Positions 1 through 7,610 of a stretch of DNA of 64,000 nucleotides are shown one piece after another (the first letter of the stretch is position 1; every line of letters starts with the position of its first letter). This DNA is from Halospeciosus flavus (GTDB taxonomy: Archaea > Halobacteriota > Halobacteria > Halobacteriales > Halobacteriaceae): positions 2,728,001 to 2,792,000 of the forward strand of contig NZ_CP122312.1 in the NCBI RefSeq assembly GCF_029814175.1, in the 5' to 3' direction. A program made the position numbers and the translations under genes. The notes beneath the pieces were generated by a model. The model was not told the origin of the DNA, ran no database searches, and worked only from the letters and a program-made list of their open reading frames with translations.

Positions 1-328
1 TGAGTCGGAAGTCGGAGACGCCGAGCACGTCGGCCTTCCGACCTTGCTGGGTGATCTTCTTCGTCGACGCTACGGAGCCCTTCGCCTCGCGAGTCACCTG
101 AATGCCGGTCTTCTCCTCGAACTTCGGTTCGGCCGCGGAGAACGGCGGCGCGAGGCTCCCGGCGTGGAAGATCATCGTGTTGCCGTCGCCGGGCACCGAG
201 TCCGTCGTGGTCCCCTCGCCACTCCCGTCTCCGCTGTTCCCGCCGGTGCCCGTACACCCGGCGAGACCGAGTGCTGCTGCCGTACCGACACTCCCCAGGA
301 ACGCGCGTCGCGATCGTTGTTCCGACAT
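1..328 (-). CDS. wtpA: Molybdate/tungstate ABC transporter substrate-binding lipoprotein (5' part only)
   Basis: The gene runs off the left edge; 109 codons are visible. The N-terminus has a twin-arginine motif (SRRAFLG), a short hydrophobic stretch and a lipobox (LAGC at about residues 22-25), so the product is probably Tat-exported and lipid-anchored. A Gly/Ser/Thr linker follows, then FHAGSLAPPF at about residue 52, the opening strand typical of WtpA/ModA-type oxyanion-binding proteins. Such proteins bind molybdate or tungstate outside the cell and deliver it to an ABC permease, which should lie beyond the left edge. It is divergent from a ModE-type regulator. Assignment rests on the N-terminal third only. 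Confidence 0.8.
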   Translation of the reverse strand, partial: MSEQRSRRAFLGSVGTAAALGLAGCTGTGGNSGDGSGEGTTTDSVPGDGNTMIFHAGSLAPPFSAAEPKFEEKTGIQVTREAKGSVASTKKITQQGRKADVLGVSDFRL

Positions 329-339
329 GGATACAACGC

Positions 340-363
340 CGTTATCCGACCAGCGGCATAACG
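340..363. promoter_or_regulatory. Operator-like palindrome between wtpA and modE
   Basis: CGTTAT (340-345) and ATAACG (358-363) form a perfect 6-bp inverted repeat with a 12-base spacer. It lies 12 bases before the wtpA start and 30 before the modE start, and its TTAT half-sites are positioned where the TATA elements of the two genes would fall. Bacterial ModE operators have similar CGnTAT...ATAnCG ends. Occupation by the adjacent regulator would be expected to block one or both promoters; this is inferred from position and symmetry. Confidence 0.5.
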
Positions 364-392
364 GTTTTGCTTCCGGCACCCTCAATGGAGAT

Positions 393-1079
393 ATGGACGC
401 GGGATTCGACGCACGACTCCGAGCGGACGACGTCTCGTTCGGCGCCGAGGACGCGGCGCTCCTCCGCGCGGTCGACGAGGTGGGGTCGCTGAACCGAGCG
501 GCCGACGAACTGGGGCGGTCGTACTCCCGGGCGCACGACCGGTTGACGGACCTGGAGGACGCGTTCGGCACGCTCGTCGAGCGACAGCGCGGCGGGTCGG
601 GCGGCGGCGGGAGTTCGCTCACCGACACGGCCCGCGACCTCCTCGCCCGCTTCGACCGCCTCCGTGCGGGTTACACGTCCGTCGCCGAGACGACGGAGGC
701 AGTGCTGGACGGGCGCGTCGTCTCGCGAGACGGTGAACTCGGGACGGTCGAGACGGGGGCGGGCCGCGTCCGCGCGCTCGTCCCGCCCGGCGTCGACACG
801 GTACAGGTGAGCCTCCGCGCCGACGCCGTGACACTCCACGACCCCGACGAGACGCCGGCCGAGAGCGCGACGAGCGCCCGCAATCGCTTCGTGGGGGAAG
901 TCGTCGACGTCGAGCGCGGCGAGGCCGTCTCCCGGGTACGGGTCGACGTCGGGACGGACGCGCCGCTGTACGCGCTCGTGACCGACGAGAGTAGAGACCG
1001 ACTCACACTCGAAGCGGGCCGGCAGGTCGTCGCCTCGTTCAAGGCGACCGCGACGCGGGCCACCCCTCGCTCGGAGTGA
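393..1079 (+). CDS. modE: ModE-type transcriptional regulator (HTH + TOBE domains)
   Basis: 228 aa. Residues about 10-85 form a LysR/ModE-like winged helix (LLRAVDEVGSLNRAADELG, then a wing with a Gly-rich loop). Two TOBE/Mop-like segments follow, roughly 95-150 and 160-222, the oxyanion-sensing fold. Family members bind molybdate or tungstate and control its uptake genes. ATG at 393 is preferred because the HTH starts a few residues later and the upstream in-frame extension would run through wtpA coding sequence and the shared palindrome. The divergent wtpA neighbour supports the role. Confidence 0.8.
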   Translation: MDAGFDARLRADDVSFGAEDAALLRAVDEVGSLNRAADELGRSYSRAHDRLTDLEDAFGTLVERQRGGSGGGGSSLTDTARDLLARFDRLRAGYTSVAETTEAVLDGRVVSRDGELGTVETGAGRVRALVPPGVDTVQVSLRADAVTLHDPDETPAESATSARNRFVGEVVDVERGEAVSRVRVDVGTDAPLYALVTDESRDRLTLEAGRQVVASFKATATRATPRSE

Positions 1080-1082
1080 TCG

Positions 1083-1997
1083 TCAGGGGAGCGCGTCGTC
1101 GACCAGTGTCTCGATCTCCGTGCGAGCGTCGTCGTCGACCGGTCGGTGTGGCCGACGTGGCGCTCCCGCCGGTGCGCCCCGGTAGTCGGTCGCGGCCTTC
1201 AGTCCCGGCACCCCGTACTCGTCGGTGACCGCGTGGTCGAGTTCGAGCAGCCGTCGGTCGAGCTGTCGGGCCGCGTCGTCCTCGCCGCCGAGGTGGAGTT
1301 CGCACACTTCCTTCAGTCGACCGGGGACGACGTTCGCGAGCGCACAGACGCCGCCGTCCGCACCCGCGTCGAGTGCGGGCGCGAGCAGGCTCCCGTCGCC
1401 GACGAACAACTCGAACGCCTCCTCCCGAGTCCGTTCGCGGAGTCGTTGGAAGGCGTCGAAGTCGCCCGCGGTGTCCACCATCCCGTGGACGTTCTCGTGT
1501 GTCGCCAGCGCCGCCGCGGTCTCCACGGAGAGGGCCGTCCCGGTGAACTGCGGGGTGTCGGAGAGGTAGAGCGGGACCTCGCTCTCGTCGGCCAAATCGC
1601 GGTAGTAGGCGGCGACCGTCGACTCGTCGTGTCGGACGGGACACGGGGCGACGACGAGCGCGCCGTCGACTCCCGCGTCGGCCGCCCGGCGGGTCTGTTC
1701 GCGCGTCTCGCGGTAGCCGGGGTGACCCGTGCCCGCCAGCACGTCGACGTCCGGTGGCGTCGCCTCGACGACGACTTCGGTGACGCGGTCGCGCTCCGCG
1801 ACGGTGAGGAGTTCCGCCTCGCCGTGCGACGCGCAGGGGACGACGAAGTCGACGCCGCTGGGGTGCGATCCGCCCGCGGTCACCTCGCGTCGCCGCTCGC
1901 CGTCAGTCACCCACGCGACGAGGTCCGCGAGGGCGTCTTCGTCCACGTCTCCGTCCTCGTCGAAGGGGGTCACGAGGGGTACGCCGAGTCCGTTCAT
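1083..1997 (-). CDS. DapA/N-acetylneuraminate lyase family protein lacking the catalytic residues
   Basis: 304 aa with the family's TIM-barrel landmarks: GVPLVTPFDEDGDVD at the N-terminus, LAGTGHPGYRETREQTRRA, then DAGVDGALVVAPCP. In active members that last segment carries a Tyr (TPYY) and the next strand carries the Schiff-base Lys (GIK[ED]). Here they read APCP and HGMVD, so both Tyr and Lys are gone, and GTTGE has become ASHGE. An insertion of about 15 residues sits near residues 32-47. It is unlikely to be a classical dihydrodipicolinate synthase. A TATA-like TTTAGG on the minus strand near 2025 fits a leaderless transcript starting at the chosen ATG. Confidence 0.7.
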   Translation of the reverse strand: MNGLGVPLVTPFDEDGDVDEDALADLVAWVTDGERRREVTAGGSHPSGVDFVVPCASHGEAELLTVAERDRVTEVVVEATPPDVDVLAGTGHPGYRETREQTRRAADAGVDGALVVAPCPVRHDESTVAAYYRDLADESEVPLYLSDTPQFTGTALSVETAAALATHENVHGMVDTAGDFDAFQRLRERTREEAFELFVGDGSLLAPALDAGADGGVCALANVVPGRLKEVCELHLGGEDDAARQLDRRLLELDHAVTDEYGVPGLKAATDYRGAPAGAPRRPHRPVDDDARTEIETLVDDALP

Positions 1998-2305
1998 ACT
2001 GGCGGCCACGTCCGCCTCCCACCTAAAGCCGTCCGGCCGAACTGCCGCCCGTCTGACGCGCGTCGTTCGGGGACACACGGGTCGTACCGCCGTCTGACGA
2101 AGGTTTACGTAGTTCCAACGTGAGCGCTTAATCGGGTCCGAGCGTCTCCCATCCGACGCTCCCCCACACACGCTCCATGCGCCGCACCGACGCGGCGTTT
2201 TCCCCTTCGAGACGACATTCTACGGCGCGAGTGCTGTCGAGAGAGACGTGAACGGAGACCAGCGACTACGCTGTCGCTGGTCGGTGTAACGACAGTGAGG
2301 AATGA
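1998..2305. other. Intergenic region with one stem-loop
   Basis: No convincing gene in 308 bases. The left edge holds the probable promoter of the DapA-like gene. The right part has a perfect 10-bp inverted repeat (listed separately) just past the 3' end of tRNA-Thr. Confidence 0.5.
2257..2282 (-). terminator. Stem-loop downstream of tRNA-Thr
   Basis: GACCAGCGAC (2257-2266) pairs perfectly with GTCGCTGGTC (2273-2282) around a 6-base loop, starting 23 bases beyond the 3' end of tRNA-Thr on the minus strand. It could be a terminator or processing structure of the tRNA precursor. No T-run follows, so termination is unproven. Confidence 0.35.
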
Positions 2306-2377
2306 AGCCTAGGCCGGAATTTGAATCCGGGGTCTCGTCCTTACCAAGGACGCGCTTTACCGCTAAGCTACCCAGGC
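2306..2377 (-). tRNA. tRNA-Thr (anticodon GGT)
   Basis: Full cloverleaf on the minus strand: 7-bp acceptor GCCTGGG/CCTAGGC with one G-U, D arm GCTT-AGCGGTA-AAGC, anticodon stem CGTCC/GGACG with loop TTGGTAA (anticodon GGT), T arm CCGGA-TTCAAAT-TCCGG, and discriminator T. It reads ACC and ACU. No intron and no encoded CCA. Confidence 0.95.
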
Positions 2378-2431
2378 ACGCATTACTCAGTAATGGGCAG
2401 TTGTCTTTAGGGGTTTCGATTCGGTACGGCC

Positions 2432-3112
2432 TTACGAATCGCTAGCAGAGTGCGGGCGGGCGCGGTCGTCGGCGGGGGGGCGAGCGGCCCGAGCCATGAC
2501 CTCCGAGAGGGTCTCCGGGAGCACCTCGTCGGCGGGGGGGAGCGGCCGGTCGACGTCGGCAGCGAGTCCGACGACGTAGCGCGTGAGCGCCGGCGGCGTC
2601 TGCGACCCGGTCGCGGTCGCACCCGCGACGGCGGCGAGTTCGAACACGGCGGTTTCGAGGTCTCGGGCACCGGCTCCCTCGCTCTCGGTCCCGTCTCCGT
2701 TCTCGGTCTGTTCGCGGCCGAACTCGCGGACGACTTCGACGGCCCCGGTCGCCGCCTCCGTTCGAGCGAGCAGTCGGAACCCGCGGGCGACGAACACGTC
2801 GGCGGCGAGCACGTCGAGGTCGGCGTCGAGGTCGCCCACTGCGTCGAGGTCGACGTCGGCCCACGGTTCTTCGCCGACGAGCGTCCGCGTCAGCGTCAAC
2901 CCCTCGTAGATGAGTTGGACACCGGCGGCGCGGCGGACGACTGCGTCGTCGTCGACGTCTCCGGGGACGGCGTCGGCGGCGTGGACGGTGAGTGCCCCGG
3001 GGACCATCGACGACGCGACGAGTCGCTCGTCGATCGTCTCGTGGAGGGCTGACGGGGTGACGTCGGCGACGGCGTCGCGGGCGGCGACCCTGGCCTGTTC
3101 GGCCTCTTCCAT
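2432..3112 (-). CDS. Conserved haloarchaeal protein, unknown function
   Basis: 226 aa, acidic, predicted mostly helical with no signal peptide or long membrane segment. The N-terminal half (LHETIDERLVASSMVPGALT, then a VVRRAAGVQLIYEGLTLTRTL segment) has the regular alternation of an all-helical soluble protein; the middle (about 135-155) is a low-complexity Glu/Gly linker. I recall similar haloarchaeal proteins of unknown function (a DUF7114-like family) but cannot verify this. ATG at 3112 was chosen because upstream in-frame sequence looks non-coding. It is divergent from enoyl-CoA hydratase. Confidence 0.65.
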   Translation of the reverse strand: MEEAEQARVAARDAVADVTPSALHETIDERLVASSMVPGALTVHAADAVPGDVDDDAVVRRAAGVQLIYEGLTLTRTLVGEEPWADVDLDAVGDLDADLDVLAADVFVARGFRLLARTEAATGAVEVVREFGREQTENGDGTESEGAGARDLETAVFELAAVAGATATGSQTPPALTRYVVGLAADVDRPLPPADEVLPETLSEVMARAARPPADDRARPHSASDS

Positions 3113-3213
3113 TACCCGGAAGTAGCGGTGGGGACGGCAAAGACCTTTGGAAAACCCCACTCCCTCACCCGGCGAGCGCAACCTACAGATACCGCTCGCG
3201 CACACACCGACGT

Positions 3214-3891
3214 ATGCTCACCGTCGACGACCGCGAGCGCGTCCGCGTCCTCACCCTCGACCGACCCGAACGCCGGAACGCACTCACCCCCGAGTTGCTC
3301 GACGACCTCGCCGCCGCCGTCGCGGACGCACCCACGCCGGTCGTCCTCCTCCGCGGTGCGGGGAGCGCCTTCTGCGCCGGCGCGGACTTCGGCGTCGTCG
3401 ACGACCTCGACCGCGAGTCGGCCCGCAGGTTCGCCCGCCGGGGGCAGCGGACGATGAACGCCATCGAGGACGCCGACGCCGTGGTCGTCGCGGGTGTCGA
3501 CGGGGCCGCGCGCGGCGGTGGCGTCGAACTCGCCCTGGCCTGTGACGTCCGGGTCGCCACACCCGACGCGACGTTCGCGGAGACCGGTGTCTCACTCGGC
3601 CTGTTCGGTGCGTGGGGCGGCACCCGCCGCCTGCCCCGCGCCGTCGGCGAGACCGTCGCGCTCGATCTCTCGCTCACCGGACGGGTCGTCGACGCCGCCG
3701 AGGCCCGCGAGGTGGGACTCGTCTCGCAGGTCGTCGAGGATCCCACGAGCGTCGCCGAGGCCGTCGCGGCGAACGACGCGGGCGCGCTCCCCCGGCTCAA
3801 GCGACTCGTGCGCGAGGACGGGTCGCGGGCCGAGCAGGAACGCCGCGAGGCCGACGCCTTCGCCGACCTCGTCGACGCACGAAACGACTGA
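3214..3891 (+). CDS. Enoyl-CoA hydratase/isomerase (crotonase) family protein
   Basis: 225 aa, slightly short for a crotonase. It has RPERRNALTPELL at about 18, the oxyanion-hole segment GAGSAFCAGADF at about 48-59, and GGGVELALACDVR at about 101-113. Glu105 and Glu123 (FAETGVSLGLF) match the two catalytic glutamates of hydratases, so hydration of an enoyl-CoA is plausible; the substrate cannot be read. The C-terminal helix that closes the trimer is shortened. It is convergent with nadE, with no gap between the stop codons. Confidence 0.85.
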   Translation: MLTVDDRERVRVLTLDRPERRNALTPELLDDLAAAVADAPTPVVLLRGAGSAFCAGADFGVVDDLDRESARRFARRGQRTMNAIEDADAVVVAGVDGAARGGGVELALACDVRVATPDATFAETGVSLGLFGAWGGTRRLPRAVGETVALDLSLTGRVVDAAEAREVGLVSQVVEDPTSVAEAVAANDAGALPRLKRLVREDGSRAEQERREADAFADLVDARND

Positions 3892-4719
3892 TCAGAACAG
3901 CGGTTCGGGCGCGGGCGGCGTGTGGCGTTTGTGTTCGCTCTTCGCGTTCAGTTCGACGACGCGTTCGACGGTCTCGACGCTGGTCTCGCAGATGCGCGCG
4001 GTCGCGGTGGTCGAGAGGTGGCCGTCGATCCGCAGGGCGACGATGGCGTCGAGCGTGTCGTAGTCGACGCCGATCTCTTCTTCGTCGGTCTGGCCGGCCC
4101 ACAGCCCCGCGGTCGGGGTCTTGGAGACGAGTTCCTCGGCGACGCCGAGGTGCGCGGCGAGTTGGCGGACCTGCTGTTTGTAGAGGTTGCCGATGGGGTG
4201 GCAGTCGACCGCGCCGTCGCCGTACTTCGTGAAGTAGCCCGTGGCGGCTTCGGTGCGGTTGCCCGTCCCGAGGACGAGGCCGTTCTCGTGGTTGGCGACG
4301 AGGTAGTTGAGGACCGCACGGGTCCGTGCACGTGCGTTTCCGACGGCCATCCGGTCGTCCTCGGCTTCGGGGTAGGCGTCGAGGAGTCGGTCGACGATGG
4401 GGTTGATCTCGAGGACGTCGTACTCGATCTGTAGTTCCTCGGCGACGCGCTCGGCGTCGCTCATGTTCTCGGAGTCGCTGACCTCACCCGGCAGGACGAG
4501 ACCGTGGACGGCGTCGGGGCCGAGTTCCCCGACGGCGAGGTGGGCGACGAGCGTGCTGTCGATCCCGCCGGAGAGTCCCAGTACGACGCGGTCGACGCCG
4601 GCGGTCTCCACCTGTTGGCGGACGAACGCCTGTACGTGCTCCCGTTCGGCTTCGAGTTCCTCCTCGGAGAACCGGAGGTCGATCGGAGAGATCTCCGCCT
4701 GCGTCTCGGGTTGGTCCAT
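3892..4719 (-). CDS. nadE: NH3-dependent NAD+ synthetase
   Basis: 275 aa. It converts nicotinic acid adenine dinucleotide, ATP and ammonia to NAD+. The PP-loop SGGIDST is at residues 50-56, followed by GLVLPGEVSDSENMSDAE and LVLGTGNRTEAATGYFTKYGDGAVD, the NaAD/ATP-binding loops of NadE. There is no N-terminal nitrilase domain, so ammonia rather than glutamine is the expected donor. ATG at 4719 is preferred; an in-frame TTG at 4746 would add nine residues. Confidence 0.95.
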   Translation of the reverse strand: MDQPETQAEISPIDLRFSEEELEAEREHVQAFVRQQVETAGVDRVVLGLSGGIDSTLVAHLAVGELGPDAVHGLVLPGEVSDSENMSDAERVAEELQIEYDVLEINPIVDRLLDAYPEAEDDRMAVGNARARTRAVLNYLVANHENGLVLGTGNRTEAATGYFTKYGDGAVDCHPIGNLYKQQVRQLAAHLGVAEELVSKTPTAGLWAGQTDEEEIGVDYDTLDAIVALRIDGHLSTTATARICETSVETVERVVELNAKSEHKRHTPPAPEPLF

Positions 4720-4770
4720 GGTCGGCGGTTCGCCGGCATCGCTCAAAAATCCTCCCGCCCGGACGGAGGA

Positions 4771-5298
4771 CTACTCGACGTCGGGGACGTGGCCGTCTTC
4801 GGAGAGGACCTCGTCGTGTGCGGCGTGGCGCTTCGCGAGGTCGACGTACACCGCGCCGGCGTTCGCCCACTCGGAGTCTTCGACCTCCTTGCGGACCTCG
4901 GCGGGCGTTCCGGCGGCGAGCGTCGAGTCGGGAATCTCGGTTCCCTCGGTGACGACCGACCCCGCGCCGACGAGACTCTCCTCGCCGACGACGGCGTCGT
5001 CGAGGACGACCGCGTTCATCCCGACCATCGCCCGTCGTTTCACCTCCGCCGCGTGGACGATGGCCGAGTGCCCGATGGTCGCCCCCTCGCGGATCGTCGT
5101 CCCCTCGTGGCAGACGGCGTTGTCCTGGACGTTCGCGTCGCGCTCGACGACGATGGGACCGTCGTCGCCGCGGAGCGTGACGTTCGGCCAGACGTTCGCC
5201 TTCGGCCCGATGGTCACGTCGCCGATGACCGTGGCTTCGGGGTCGACGTACGCCGTCTCGTGGATGTCGGGCTCGACGCCCTCGAAACTCCGAATCAT
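4771..5298 (-). CDS. Gamma-carbonic-anhydrase-like hexapeptide-repeat protein
   Basis: 175 aa left-handed beta-helix with imperfect hexapeptide repeats (ATVIGDVTIGPKANVWPNVT) and a C-terminal helix. Three histidines that bind metal in gamma carbonic anhydrases are present (VCHEG, then IGHSAIVHAAE). The acidic loop with the catalytic Glu of the Methanosarcina enzyme is not obvious, so it resembles the YrdA/CaiE-type subgroup whose activity is often undetermined. ATG at 5298; nadE follows 51 bases downstream on the same strand and may be cotranscribed. Confidence 0.8.
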   Translation of the reverse strand: MIRSFEGVEPDIHETAYVDPEATVIGDVTIGPKANVWPNVTLRGDDGPIVVERDANVQDNAVCHEGTTIREGATIGHSAIVHAAEVKRRAMVGMNAVVLDDAVVGEESLVGAGSVVTEGTEIPDSTLAAGTPAEVRKEVEDSEWANAGAVYVDLAKRHAAHDEVLSEDGHVPDVE

Positions 5299-5580
5299 AC
5301 CTCGGTGTGACGAGGCGACCACCTTGAAGCTACGGACCGGGCACTGTCGCCGCAACGTTTATTGTCACGTGTTACCTTACCACGATACGAGCGAGGTGGT
5401 GTCACAGTCAACCGACGTCTCCACTCCAGCGAGGTAGTACCGCATTCGACCACTCGACTTCGGCGGCACGACCCCTCTCGGGAGCGTTCGTCTTCTACTC
5501 GCGGCGACGGGAAGTAACTCGAAGAGAATGCAGATACACCGACCACTTCGACGTCGATAGTTCGAGAGGAACGTGGAGAT

Positions 5581-5643
5581 GCACCGCCGGGGGTCGAACC
5601 CGGGCTACGTGCTTGGGAAGCTCGTGTCCTACCACTAGACGTC
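5581..5643 (-). pseudogene. Decayed tRNA-Gly (CCC) copy
   Basis: The D arm, anticodon loop (TTCCCAA) and T arm match the intact tRNA-Gly 180 bases to the right, but the 5' acceptor strand is replaced by unrelated sequence, the 3' acceptor lacks one base, and the anticodon stem has an A-A mismatch (CGAGC/GCACG). The flank GTCGATAG..CGxGAGGAAxGTGGAGATGCACC is also shared (about 5552-5586 and 5734-5768), which shows a tandem duplication of the tRNA with its 3' flank. A functional glycine tRNA is unlikely. Confidence 0.75.
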
Positions 5644-5761
5644 CGATGGACTCACTCCGTTCGTCCATCGACCCTCGCCTCGCTCCGCTCGGCTCGGCAC
5701 CGGCGCTCGCGTCGCTCACACCGTTCGCCTCGGCGTCGATAGGTCGGGAGGAAAGTGGAGA

Positions 5762-5832
5762 TGCACCGGCCGGGAGTTGAACCCGGGCTATGAGCTTGGG
5801 AAGCTCATGTCCTACCACTAGACCACCGGTGC
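5762..5832 (-). tRNA. tRNA-Gly (anticodon CCC)
   Basis: Complete cloverleaf on the minus strand: acceptor GCACCGG/CCGGTGC, D arm GTC-TAGTGGTAG-GAC, anticodon stem TGAGC/GCTCA with loop TTCCCAA (anticodon CCC), T arm CCGGG-TTCAACT-CCCGG, discriminator A. It reads GGG. No encoded CCA. It lies upstream, in transcription order, of its decayed copy. Confidence 0.95.
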
Positions 5833-5929
5833 ACTGCGTTCGTGCACCTCTGCCTAATCGGTTCCGACACTTGAACGTAGCGTTTCGGTGGCCCGAAGCT
5901 ACATCCGGCGGACCGGCGAACCACGACCC

Positions 5930-6370
5930 ATGCGTCCACTTCGGCGACTTTCCGTCGACGCCGCGGAGGCACTGCTCGTCGCCGTCGTCCTGACGCTCAC
6001 CCCACTCGCCGGACTCTTCGTCGCCGGCGTCGACGCGCTCCAACCGGTCGTGTTCCTCCTGTTCGCTGCCGTCGTCGCGCTCGCCGCCCTCGTGGTCGGT
6101 CGAGGGGTCACGTCGGTCACGCGCTCGCTCTGGAGCGAGGCGGAACTGACGCCACGACTGCTCGTCGTCGGGAGCGCCCACGCCGTCGAGATGGTCGCTG
6201 CGACCGTCTTCCTCGTGGCCCTCGGAACGCTGGTGTGGCTCCGCGCTGCCTTCGGTGTCCTCGCGCGTGGCGGTGAGGGGGCCGTCCTCGGACTCCTCGG
6301 GACGGTGGCTCTCGCGGGAATCGTCCTCGTGGGTTCGGTCGGTGGCCGACACCTGCTCGTGTGGCGCTGA
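5930..6370 (+). CDS. Four-helix membrane protein, unknown function
   Basis: 146 aa. After a short basic N-terminus (RPLRRLSVDAA) come four hydrophobic segments at about 12-33, 39-58, 84-104 and 117-138. No catalytic or binding motif is visible. The second loop (SVTRSLWSEAELTPR) should be cytoplasmic. ATG at 5930 is chosen over an upstream in-frame ATG at 5888, whose extension is Arg-rich and unlike haloarchaeal coding sequence. It overlaps or abuts the next gene, so the pair may be cotranscribed. Confidence 0.6.
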   Translation: MRPLRRLSVDAAEALLVAVVLTLTPLAGLFVAGVDALQPVVFLLFAAVVALAALVVGRGVTSVTRSLWSEAELTPRLLVVGSAHAVEMVAATVFLVALGTLVWLRAAFGVLARGGEGAVLGLLGTVALAGIVLVGSVGGRHLLVWR

Positions 6371-6408
6371 GCCGCTACGCTTTTCGCGTCACCGACGTAT
6401 CTGCGACC

Positions 6409-6822
6409 GTGAGCGACGACCCGACGACGGCCGCGCGTGACTACCTCCGAACGGACCACGGGGACCTCCTCGCCGCGGTCGACGCGTGTGCGGACGCCGT
6501 CGCCGACTCGTGGGACGGGGCGACCGTCGCGGACGGGTCGCGTGTGAGCGCGCCGCTTCGCGCGTGTCTCGACCGGGCCGGCGCGCTCGACGCGTTCCCG
6601 CGAGCGCTCGCAGGGGCCGTCGACGCCGCCGGTCGCGAACTCCAGGCGACGCCGGTCGCCGGACCACCATACGTCGTCGTGACGAGTCGGGGACCAGTCC
6701 TCCGGGCGACGCTCCCCGACGGCCGACTCGTCGTTCGGTTCGACGTCTTCCGCGTCACCGCGGGCAACGAGTACGCACGCGGGCCGTCCGGTGAGGACGC
6801 ACTCGACGTCTCGCTCCGGTGA
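6409..6822 (+). CDS. Conserved hypothetical haloarchaeal protein
   Basis: 137 aa from GTG at 6409, which gives a typical haloarchaeal N-terminus (SDDPTTAARDYLRTDHGDLL). The first two thirds are alpha-helical; the C-terminal third has two beta strands around PPYVVVTSRGPVLRATLP and RLVVRFDVFRVT. Possibly a small alpha/beta domain; I do not recognise the family. An in-frame GTG at 6361 would overlap the preceding gene by 10 bases. Confidence 0.55.
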   Translation: MSDDPTTAARDYLRTDHGDLLAAVDACADAVADSWDGATVADGSRVSAPLRACLDRAGALDAFPRALAGAVDAAGRELQATPVAGPPYVVVTSRGPVLRATLPDGRLVVRFDVFRVTAGNEYARGPSGEDALDVSLR

Positions 6823-6830
6823 CCTCGCAC

Positions 6831-7571
6831 TCAGCGGACCGCGGGGAAGTCGTCCCGGTCGACCCACTCACGGAGCGACGCGGTCGCGTCGCGGTCGAAG
6901 CGGAGCGGCCGACGCCACCACGGTCCCTTCCCCAAGTCGGCCGACCACTCGGTGACGACGTGGTTGGCGTCGACGCCGCGCTCCCCGGAGAGTGGGACGG
7001 CCCGGTCGTAGAGCCTAGAGGCGTCGGGGTCGCCGTCGAGGAGGACCGCCGCGTCGAAGGACTCGCGCCGGTAGTGGGCGTTCTCGTGGAGGTGCTCGGG
7101 GACGTCCTCGCGGACCGGGTCCACCAGCGGGTCGCTCGCGAGGCGGAAGTGGCCGATCAGGTAGGCGCCCCACTCGGGCGTGAGCCACTCCGCGAACGAC
7201 GCGTCGGCGTCGCTCCCGTCCTCCCGTCGCGCACACGAGAGCGTCGCGTAGAAGAACACGTAGTCGCCGGCGTCGAGGTCGGCGAGCGGTCGGGCCTTCA
7301 CGCCGTGCGGGTCGCCGTAGGTGTACGACGAACAACGGGGATAGTCGGCGAACGAGGGGTCGAGGTGGACCGGTGTCTCCCGCAGGTCGTCCGGTATCGC
7401 GAGCGGGAGCCGTGGGGCGAGGTCGCCGTACGTCGGCGCCGCTGCGGGGTCGCGGATGGGTTCACTCTCGGGGATGGGGACGTAGGCGAACGACCCGTCC
7501 GGGAACACCGGTCCCCGGAAACCGGGTTGATTCGTGTTGGCTCCGACGTTGACGGCGACGGCACGTGGCAC
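6831..7571 (-). CDS. Nmad3-like (nucleotide-modification-associated domain 3) protein
   Basis: 246 aa. The N-terminus (VNVGANTNQPGFRGPVFPDGSFAYVPIPE) followed by TYGDLAP, VHLDPSFADYPR and LDAGDYVFFYATL resembles the order of conserved elements in the Nmad3 family: a start signature, PDG...PIP, YxDL, HxDP and GDLxFF. That family was defined computationally from association with hypermodified-base systems of phages and prokaryotes; its reaction is unknown. No DNA-modification gene is adjacent here; the only methyltransferase in the window is 45 kb away. Recognition is from memory of motif order, so confidence is moderate. Confidence 0.55.
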   Translation of the reverse strand: MPRAVAVNVGANTNQPGFRGPVFPDGSFAYVPIPESEPIRDPAAAPTYGDLAPRLPLAIPDDLRETPVHLDPSFADYPRCSSYTYGDPHGVKARPLADLDAGDYVFFYATLSCARREDGSDADASFAEWLTPEWGAYLIGHFRLASDPLVDPVREDVPEHLHENAHYRRESFDAAVLLDGDPDASRLYDRAVPLSGERGVDANHVVTEWSADLGKGPWWRRPLRFDRDATASLREWVDRDDFPAVR

Positions 7572-7610
7572 GCGTCCGGATTCGCGGGCGGCGGAGAAAA
7601 GCCGACGGGT

